A DNA stretch of 64,000 nt, from contig JBBDLF010000025.1 in NCBI GenBank assembly GCA_040879025.1, forward strand, positions 30,114 through 94,113, given 5' to 3'. Source of the stretch: JBBDLF01 sp040879025. GTDB taxonomy: Bacteria > Pseudomonadota > Gammaproteobacteria > Pseudomonadales > Pseudohongiellaceae. The first letter of the stretch is position 1. Each line of letters opens with the position of its first letter. Position numbers and translations under genes: made by a program. The notes beneath the pieces were generated by a model that was given only the letters and a program-made list of their open reading frames with translations, ran no database searches and was not told the origin of the DNA. Positions 53,486-61,900 of the stretch are shown one piece after another.

Positions 53486-54301
53486 TTATATTTCCACTAT
53501 TCCCAATATGATGTGTGAGGCTTTGATCAGTGCGCAGCATTCATCACCGACCTTGAACGCCAATTCATTCTGGCTGTCGCGGGTGATGGTCGACGCCAGG
53601 GTATTACCACCCTGCAATTGCAGCACCACTTCCACATTGAGTTCACCCGGCACAATACGCAGTACCGTGCCACAAAGGCGGTTGCGCGCCGACGTTCGCC
53701 CGCACTCCGCGGCGGGTGACAGCAGTATCCAGGAGGCCTTGATCAGAGCCTGGGCTTCTGAACCGATCTTGAGATCAAGCTCGGCGGCACTCTCCCGCGT
53801 GATCGTGGCGTAGACGCTGTCACCACCGGCCAGACGTAACTTCACACCGGTCATCACCGCGCCGTGCTGAATTGTTTCCACAGTGCCATGCAGCACATTA
53901 CGCGCACTGGTTCGCATGGTAATCCTCCTGAACAGGGCCAGTGATTGTTTGAGATCTCCGCTGGCCTGAACCCGCGCCATGAAATCCTGTTGCAGTGACT
54001 GTAATGCCGCAAGGTCATCCAGCAGTTTTTGCCCGGCGGCGGTCATCACCGCGCCACCGCCACCCCGACCGCCTTGTTGACGTCTAACCAGGGCGGTCCC
54101 GGCCAGGTTGTTCATGATCTCCAGCGCGTCCCAGGCCGCCTTGTAGGTCATGCCAACGAGCCGGGCAGCGGCGTTGATCGACCCGCTGCTGGCTATCGCC
54201 TGCAACAATTGCAAACGGCGCGGCGAGATTTCACCCTGTTCAGTGCTCAGGACAAACGGAGCGGCGAGGTGCCCGCTGTAGGAATCGGAGCGTTTTGACA
54301 T
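53486..54301 (-). CDS. modE: Molybdate-responsive regulator ModE
   Basis: The 271-residue protein has an N-terminal LysR-type winged helix (RRLQLLQAIASSGSINAAA, then TYKAAWDALEIMNN). Two Mop domains follow (ARNVLHGTVETI, about 135-200; ARNRLCGTVLRIV, about 205-270), whose ends read QALIKASW and CALIKASH. With molybdate bound, ModE represses transport genes. It is the first gene of modE-modA-modB-modC, 11 bases before modA, so it likely represses its own operon through the box just upstream. Confidence 0.94.
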   Translation of the reverse strand: MSKRSDSYSGHLAAPFVLSTEQGEISPRRLQLLQAIASSGSINAAARLVGMTYKAAWDALEIMNNLAGTALVRRQQGGRGGGGAVMTAAGQKLLDDLAALQSLQQDFMARVQASGDLKQSLALFRRITMRTSARNVLHGTVETIQHGAVMTGVKLRLAGGDSVYATITRESAAELDLKIGSEAQALIKASWILLSPAAECGRTSARNRLCGTVLRIVPGELNVEVVLQLQGGNTLASTITRDSQNELAFKVGDECCALIKASHIILGIVEI

Positions 54302-54305
54302 GCAG

Positions 54306-54329
54306 CGCAATATACTGTGCTATATAAGG
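54306..54329 (-). promoter_or_regulatory. ModE box overlapping the mod operon promoter
   Basis: CGCAATATA-CTGTGC-TATATAAGG resembles the ModE operator (ATATA and TATAT half-sites with a six-base centre). On the minus strand TTGCTT (-35), 18 bp and TATATT (-10) span it. The -10 is seven bases before the modE ATG, so the mRNA would be nearly leaderless. Confidence 0.65.
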
Positions 54330-54356
54330 AAAAAGCAAGTAAAATGGCCCGGAAAA

Positions 54357-56275
54357 TTACAAGTACCGCTTTAGTTCCCGGTTCGCCCGGCTCAGTCGCT
54401 CGGACAAGAGGCGCACGATATAGGCATGCATTCGGCCGGATGCGAGGGGGTGCTCGCTCTGCACGGCGGCATGTTGCGCCGCTGTGAGTTTGTACAGTAC
54501 GGCGTCTTCCTCGATTATCACGCTCGCAGACCGTGGCTCGCCTGTGTACAGCGCCATTTCCCCGAGTACGGCGCCGGCCTTGTAGTGCCGGAGAATTCGT
54601 TGCGTCCCATTGATTTCAATGACCACAGCCGCTGATCCCGATCCAATCAGGTACAAACTGTCGCCGGCTTCATTCTGATGAAACAAATAGGCGTCGGCAT
54701 AATGGCGTTCATCTTTGAAATAAGGAGCCAGCGCCCGCGCGTACTCCTCGCTTTCGGTCATCGAGGCCAACATGGAAACCAGGTTGCTGTCGATACCGAG
54801 GTCGCCAAGCGCCAGTTCGAAAAGCAACTGTTCTTCACACCAGGCAACCCCATCGTCAAGTTGTTCAAACCGGAGATGTCGATGTCCGGAAGATTTTTCC
54901 GTCATGAACCCGACAGCTTCAAAGCGTTCTGCAATCGCATTGTCCACGGCGGTAATAATAATGTGAAAGCCGTGTTTGTCACTCAGTTGGGACAGCTTGG
55001 AGAAGGTCTTCACAGCGGAAGAGTCCAACTGGCCGAGATGGTGAAAATCCAGCACGAGAAAGTCAAGCTTTAAAGCGTCCGCGGCCTGTATGCGGTCTCG
55101 AATGCGCGCCATCAGACGGTCGGCCGTGCCGAAAAAAATGAAGCCCTGAAGCGCCAGTATGAGAATACGTTCGCCTGCCTGGTTGAGACGTTCACGTGTC
55201 TGCAGATCACGATCCACGTTGCTCGCATGATCACGACCGTTCGTTTCATTTTTGATCACGCTGAGTTTCGAATAGTTGATGACGAATAACACCGTTGCCA
55301 CAGCAAACCCGAACGCCACGCCTTCCAGAATATCAGCGACCGCGATAACGGCCAGAATGAGAACAATGATTAAATAGTCCGCCGTTGGCAACTCCCGGCG
55401 GGCCTTCCACAACCATTCATAGAGAAAGTCGAGACCGACAAAGATCAGCAGTCCGCCGAGAACGAACGTGGGAATCCTACCGATAAAGTCGGTTCCGGCA
55501 AGCAAGGCCAGCAGGATGCCGGCGGCGTAGACCAGGCCCATAAGGATACCGTCACCACCGATTTTATAGGTGAACGCCGTGTCGGCGGCAGCCACCCGGC
55601 ACTGCTGGCATCAACAAAGTTTGCGCCAACCTGAAAAAAGACCGTATAAAACACTGCCAGCGCCAAACAGAGCGTGGCCGGGAAAGTGGACCAGTGGTCA
55701 ACAAACCGGGGAACGATATACAGCAGCAACGCAAAGGCAACGGCGGGCAGGCTCAACTGCAACAGGTGCAGGTCATTGAAAACGGCGAGTCCGGGTGACT
55801 GCCCCATGGCGACTGTGAGGCCGCCCTCCACGAAAATAAATCCGATACCGGCGAAAAAACCACCCATGACCGGATAGGGAATGTACCGCACCAACCCGCC
55901 CAGCCTCAGCTTGCCGAGAAAGATCAGGAAAGCACCGGATACCACTGCCGTGACCATGAGCGCCATTATCGCTGTCGCCAGGGTGTCGGCCGTTGGTTCA
56001 CCCTCCATGAATACAAATATCCCGCTAACAATGGCCGCGAACACCGGAGCCAGCCCGCTTCTGGGGCCAGAAATCACGCCCTTGAAATCGCTGAATAACG
56101 TAGCCCCCAATCCGGTGATCAGGGTGCCGAGCAACAGCACGACAATGCCCGGTGCCAGAAAGTCAGGGGAAGTATTTGTGAAAATCAGCGCAGCGACGGA
56201 AATCGCCACAGTGACATTCATCACTGCGACGAGGACACCGGCGAGGACATTGGAGATAATTTTGTCTTTCTGCAT
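54357..56275 (-). pseudogene. SulP transporter-STAS-cNMP-binding fusion, broken
   Basis: The N-terminal frame (from ATG 56275) covers the first half of a SulP anion transporter (GPRSGLAPVFAAIVSG, RYIPYPVMGGFFAGIGF) to SSAGWLP near 55590, then leaves the family pattern and stops at 55445. The other frame resumes with TAFTYKIGGDGILMG, carries the last SulP helices (FVLGGLLIFVGLDFLYEW), a STAS domain (FLVLDFHHLGQLDSSAVKTF) and a C-terminal cyclic-nucleotide-binding domain (GSAAVVIEINGTQ; GEMALYTGEPRSA). Roughly 95 codons expected between the blocks are missing, together with a frame change. Transport is not expected. Confidence 0.78.
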
Positions 56276-56500
56276 TATTGTTTTCTTGTGGGAGACGTAC
56301 CGCATGATGCGATCTGTACATGAATCCCCACGCTGTCTTCTTCCTATCGCGGAAACGGATTGAAACCCAGGTCGCGCTGCGGAGGGGTCTTTCTACAGGC
56401 AGTGTCCGGGTGAGTCAAGTCGATCGCTGGTTAACGGAAGCCGCGTGGGGAGGCTTGAATTGTCAATCTGTGGGTGTCCCCTTGGGAACCAGGCTTGCGC

Positions 56501-57676
56501 CTACTGGGGAATCTCGATTGTGGTTACCGGTGACAGATTACCGGCACAGTCGGCGTTGAATGCCTGTATCGCCAGCGAATAAATGCCTGGGGCCAGAGTC
56601 GTGGTGACTTCCGTGATGTTTGCCAATTCCAGTGTCTGGATGGGCTCGTAGCCGCGCCTTGTGGTAAAGAATACTCGGTATCCTACGGCATCCTCGACTT
56701 CGTGCCAGTTAATGTGCACGTCGTTGGTTTCCAAAAGACTCCAGTGAAAATGAGTCGCACCAGGGCAATTCTGATCGAACTGGCCTCGTATCAGCGTTGA
56801 AGCGATGAAGTCCTCAATTTCGGTCAGGCTCAAAGAAAAATTGTAATAGGAGGAATTGCACATAGGCACCTGGAGAATCTTGCCTACAGCCATTACCACA
56901 CCAATTTGGGTCAGTTCCCCGTTTATTTCAGCGACGAGCGCGGAACCCATGTCTTCGTGACAAAAGTAACTGCCGCTTTGCCTGTGATCCAGGTAAAAGA
57001 CAGTGCTATCAAGTGAAGCCGAGATGTAATCGTTCAGGGGATGTTGCGGCGCGTCTTCTCCGTGCGGATCAAGCACGGTTGCGACCGCCATTTGCAGCGT
57101 ATCTGTCGTAGCTACGTCGGGTAGAATAAAACAATACCGGCCATCGACATAAAAAATGTGGCCGTCAATGCTGCAGGTGGCCTCATTGTCGCTGTCGGGG
57201 TTGTAGAAAAAATTGCCAACCGCTGCGGTGACTTTATCATTATAAACACGCACCTCCTTTCCTAGCAGTTCCCCGGTTGTCAAGGCCGCAAAAGCTATCG
57301 GTTCCTGCGTGGCTTTTTTAGCCAGGCGAACCAGATAAAAATCGCCGCCAGGAGAGGCTATGCGTTCCTCAATCTCGTAATGGTTTTCATCGTCGCCCAA
57401 ACCGATCATGTAATAAGGCGGGAAGGAGTCAGTGGCATTCTCGATAATGTCATTGGGGTCGTTGAAACAGTACGACGACGTCAGTACCCAGTAAGGATCG
57501 ATCAGCGAACCTTTGCAGAACTCCCGCAGGCTGCCATCGTAGACATCGTAAACCATTAACCGCGCCATCCAGTCCGCAGTGGTGATATCCGCCTCTTCCG
57601 GTTCGACCAGCGCAATACTGCCGCCGGCATGGACAAGAATGAGAAACACCGTAGTGATGAGAGCTGAGTTTTTCAT
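56501..57676 (-). CDS. Chymotrypsin-fold pseudoprotease with C-terminal FnIII-like domain
   Basis: The 391-residue precursor has a signal peptide ending near GGSIALVE. It aligns with the protease encoded just upstream, but its triad is lost: the TAAHC motif reads TSSYC (His to Tyr69), the Asp is kept in GDFYLVRL (Asp112), and the GDSGG motif reads EDMGS (Ser to Met243). Cysteines around these sites are kept, so the fold probably remains. Residues about 305-391 (HFHWSLLETNDVHINWHEVE, given as a guide) form a fibronectin-III-like domain as in the paralogue. A binding or inhibitory role is inferred. Its ATG overlaps the protease stop (ATGA). Confidence 0.85.
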   Translation of the reverse strand: MKNSALITTVFLILVHAGGSIALVEPEEADITTADWMARLMVYDVYDGSLREFCKGSLIDPYWVLTSSYCFNDPNDIIENATDSFPPYYMIGLGDDENHYEIEERIASPGGDFYLVRLAKKATQEPIAFAALTTGELLGKEVRVYNDKVTAAVGNFFYNPDSDNEATCSIDGHIFYVDGRYCFILPDVATTDTLQMAVATVLDPHGEDAPQHPLNDYISASLDSTVFYLDHRQSGSYFCHEDMGSALVAEINGELTQIGVVMAVGKILQVPMCNSSYYNFSLSLTEIEDFIASTLIRGQFDQNCPGATHFHWSLLETNDVHINWHEVEDAVGYRVFFTTRRGYEPIQTLELANITEVTTTLAPGIYSLAIQAFNADCAGNLSPVTTIEIPQ

Positions 57677-58959
57677 AATGCGGGTACTACCGGAACCAGG
57701 TTGGACAGGCCGCTGTTACAGTATGCATTGAAGGCCTGGACGGAGACATAAAGCGTCTCGTCCGGGCGCAATTCTACTGATAGTTCGTTGACGCCGGCCT
57801 CCACCTCGAGTAGAACAATCTGCCCCTCAGGGTCGGGATAGGAAGCATAGTGAAAAAGGTATTTGGTGACATCCGTGGCGCCGTCCCAGGAAAGAGTGGT
57901 AAGGATCAAATCATTATTGCCTTCGGCGTATTCCACTGCCAGGGTCGGCGTGTCCGGGCATAGTGAATCGAAATCGAGGGCCTCATTGCGGCCGATGACA
58001 TCGTCAATAAAATCCAGAAAATAAGAGGTGCGTGTGAACAGGCCGATGCCTTCGTCCGGATTGCAGTCACCCACGGTAATGCCCCCGCTGACGACACCAA
58101 CGAGGAACTGCTGGCCATTGACATGGGCGATCAGTGGTCCGCCACTGTCGCCAAAACAGGCGCCGCTGGCCTCCTGAATGTCCTCGGTACAGATAATGGA
58201 ATCCTCATTCGCATTGTCGCCGTCTGCTGCCGTCTCGTCGCCGTCACTGGCAATGCCCAAGGATTCAAGAATGATCTCAATCTGCGCCTCGCAATCCGCC
58301 GGAGACAGGATAGTGAGATCGGTCTTCAGCAGATTCACCTGCTGTGGGCGGGACAGGCTTTCAGAGTCAATCAGGCTACAGGTGTATTCGCTCTCATCCA
58401 CATCGGGATCGGAGAAATTCAGTGTACATTCCGGCCCTGACGTGTCGGTCATCCCCCATCCGTACGCAGCGGCCAATTGATCAATCAACAGGCTTTCCTG
58501 GCCGGCCTCGAAAAGTTCGATTGGCGTGTAGTCTTCGGTGGGTTCGGTCAGTTTAAGCAGCGCGATATCGTTGGCCCCGCCATCGTAAAATGGATGCAGC
58601 ACGATACGCTCAACTTTCAACAGCTCGATATCGCCGCTGTCCAGGTTGTTGGAGCCGGCCGCCAGTGCCAGATCTTCCGCTGAATTGCGCAGTACGCAAT
58701 GCGCTGCCGTGAGTACCCATTGCGAGCTGATCAGCGTACCGCCGCAAAATTGAAGCTGGCTGGGTGAGTACTCATCGCTATCGATATTGAATACCAGCGC
58801 CATCATCCAGGGTTCATAAACAGTGTAGTCGCCGTTGATTATTTCCTGGCGATCTTCGTGGATGTATTCGCCGGCTACAGGAATTTTTGCAATGGCGGAA
58901 CCGCAAACAAGGCTCAACAACAAAGAGAGCGGCAAAGCCGGCGTTGACATTTTTGTCAT
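57673..58959 (-). CDS. Secreted chymotrypsin-family serine protease with FnIII-like domain
   Basis: The 428-residue precursor has a signal peptide ending SAIAKIP. The triad is intact: His87 in WVLTAAHC, Asp131 in NDIALLKL and Ser272 in CFGDSGGPL. The residue six before Ser272 is Gly rather than Asp, so trypsin-like cleavage after Lys/Arg is not predicted. An acidic insert (about 238-253) precedes the Ser region. Residues about 340-428 form a fibronectin-III-like domain. The activation site may be QEIINGDYTVYEPWM (Ile at about 41). It lies between the adhesin and pseudoprotease genes with 4-base overlaps on both sides. Confidence 0.9.
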   Translation of the reverse strand: MTKMSTPALPLSLLLSLVCGSAIAKIPVAGEYIHEDRQEIINGDYTVYEPWMMALVFNIDSDEYSPSQLQFCGGTLISSQWVLTAAHCVLRNSAEDLALAAGSNNLDSGDIELLKVERIVLHPFYDGGANDIALLKLTEPTEDYTPIELFEAGQESLLIDQLAAAYGWGMTDTSGPECTLNFSDPDVDESEYTCSLIDSESLSRPQQVNLLKTDLTILSPADCEAQIEIILESLGIASDGDETAADGDNANEDSIICTEDIQEASGACFGDSGGPLIAHVNGQQFLVGVVSGGITVGDCNPDEGIGLFTRTSYFLDFIDDVIGRNEALDFDSLCPDTPTLAVEYAEGNNDLILTTLSWDGATDVTKYLFHYASYPDPEGQIVLLEVEAGVNELSVELRPDETLYVSVQAFNAYCNSGLSNLVPVVPAL

Positions 58960-61900
58960 GCCAGATCAGGACCAGTATCAACCGGAACTCCGACAACTCC
59001 CAGCTCGAAGTTGAAGTCGAAGGTGTCATCGAAGATATCAATGGCCGCAACTTGTATGCGTTCATCCAGCTCAAACAGAAAATCCTCCTCAGTCAAATCA
59101 ATGATAGTAAACCCGGCAATTGCTATGTCGAATACCGGTCGAATCAGACCGAAAAAATAGCCCAGATCAAAGCCAAGATCGGTATCATTCGTGAACTGCG
59201 CATTGGGCTTGATTAACAGATCGATATCAATATTACCGTCATTGTTCGAGTCATATTGACTGGCATCTGGCAGATCAATAACGCTGCCAAGATTGAATGC
59301 CTGTTGCGATCCGTTTTCAAACGACAGAAATGACTCGAAGCCGTCAAATTTCAGATTGAAGTTCTGGACAAAATTGGCTGCACCAAAGACATCGAAATCC
59401 AGCAGTTCAATGCCTACATTGGCGCTCACCGGCCCGAAATCGCCACCGAAGACAAGATCGAAAGGATTGATTGTGTTGTTGGGATCGGTGTTCCCCAACG
59501 CGGCATTCACTGCATACGCCACTACCTGATCCACATCCAGTGTAAGCTTGACCATGTCTGCGCTGGTGCCGGATGAGTCGAAGCTATTGTTATTTCCCGT
59601 AGCAGTACTGGTATCCAATGAAGGCCACGCAATATCAAGATCAAGGAAACTATCGAGTGGTCCCAGCGGAATACTGCCGGACAAATCGGTGTCATCAAAC
59701 GAAAACAGGTTGATGGATGTGTCGATGTCCACATTCGGGTGCCAATCGGCCAGGCGGTCGTAAGCCCAGTGTCCACCACTGATGTAGGGGAACGGAATCA
59801 AAGTATCTGTCCACGACCATTCGTCAACCCAGTATTTACGATCGATATCCAGATCCACACTGGCGCCGCCGGCAAAGGTCAGATCAAGACTGTAGGAACC
59901 ACCAGGACCGAAAGTACTGAAACCACCCTGCTGGACGCCACCGTTGTTAACCGCAAAGCTGCTGCTGTCAATATGCAGAACATCTGCTTGCACATTATAG
60001 GCTGTATTTAAATCGAAATTATACGGTACCGAAGCATCCACTGAACCTGCATCCAGTTCCAGTGTAGAGACCAGGTCAACATCCATGTCAAAGCCGTAAC
60101 TCAAATCAACGGTATAGGTTCCCAGCAAGGGAATACTGACGCTGCCATTGATAATGTCACCACCGATATCGAAATCGAAAATATCAATCGTTGTTATGTC
60201 GGAAAAAATGAGCGCATCGCCGGTTGCCCACATGTTCTGTGCCACTGCGTCGAAATCGACTTGCTGGGAGCTGCTACTGAAAGTCATGGCAATATTTTCA
60301 GTGCTTGATGCAGTCGATGCCGTGCTGCCTGTACCCGGTTCTTTCGATGTGGCGGTGACACCAACGTTAAAATCAACATCCTGATTGGTAGGTAAGACCA
60401 GCTTGAATGTCTGGGTTTGACTGGTGCCGAAGAAATTCACTGCGGAATTGGTTACGTTCTGACCTTGCTGATTGAAAACAGTGACGCCCTCGGGGAGACC
60501 GGTAAACACAAAACTTCCAGTTTCAGTGGTATCGGTTAGGCCTGCGGTAACATTCAGGGTAACTTCATTGAATTCGCTGGCACTGCCAGTAGCCAGGGAC
60601 ACTACCGGTGCATCCGCAACCCCGAGGACATTGATATTCGCCACACCAGTTTCCGACAGGCCGAAGCTGTCTTGTATGGTGTAGGTGAAACTGTCGTTGC
60701 CACTGAAATTATGCGGGCCCACATAGCTGAAATTACCACTGCTATCAAGGGAAACGGTAGCACCCTTCACGCTGGTAAAATTGCCTACAGACAAAATACT
60801 GATGCTGTCATCGTCATCCGGATCATCATCATTGGTGAGCACGTTTCCGGTGATCGTGCTTTCTTCATTACCAGTAGCAAAATCCGCAACAGTGACCGGC
60901 CTGTCATTGATGCCGGTAACCAGAACAGAAACTGTGGCTGTATCGCTGCCGCCATAGCCATCCTGAACTGTATACGTGAAAGTGTCGGTAGTGGTCTGAC
61001 CCTGCCCAAGCTTGCTCAGGGCTGCGCTTTGAGCGGCATAGCGAACATCACCGTTATGGAAGGCCAGCACATTTGAGCCTTTGCTACTCTGCGTGGTTCC
61101 CTCAACAAGATTCAGCGTATTGCCATCAACATCAGAGTCATTGCCGATTACATTCAGGTACAGAGCGCTTTCCTGCAACGTGGAACCACTATCGTCTTCC
61201 GCCACAGGAGCGTCGTTTAGCCCCCTCACGGTGACTGTCACAGTGGCAGAATCAAATCCCCCCCCGTTATCGGTAATGGTGTAGTTAAACGTATCTGTTG
61301 TTGTTTCACCCTCCTTCAGATACTGGTAAGCATCACCAGGAACGAAATCGATATCGCCACCGTTCAGGGTCAGCGTGGCACCTTTGCCGGTCGTGGCAGA
61401 GACCGAAGTGATTACCAGGGTATCGCCATCGTCATCGGAATCGTTGAGCAACAGATCAGCACCACTTATGGTGACTGTCTCATCTTCATTCGGCGCACTG
61501 ACAGGAGCCTGATCAGGATCGCCCGGACGGCCGCCTACTTCGATGATGAAATTCTTGCCTGTTTGGACGTCCACGTCACTCCAGGCGCCATCATTCCCTA
61601 GCGACAGGAAATCTTCATCGTTCTGGTTGTTCGGTTCGACGTTTACCGTGGTTGTGGATTGGTCACTTTCCCAGTTTTCAAATCTGCCGCCGGCAGCAGA
61701 CCCGGTCGTGCCGCCGTTCCAGAATGTAGTGCCGTTCTCAGGGCCTGTTACCCACTTCCAGGTGCCTTCCGTATCTGCATCGCTGGCACCAATCCAGGCA
61801 CGCGCATTCCCGATCAGTCCTGCAACGAAATCGTTTTCCTGCTCCGAGGTGATGGTGACAAGATGGCCCGTGACACTGAATCTGGCATCAGATGGCGAGC

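Noticed and set aside
55445..55595. Two separate genes overlapping here (short SulP and a SulP-STAS-cNMP protein)
   Set aside because: Each half lacks the part the other supplies, and about 95 central codons are absent; one broken gene explains both.
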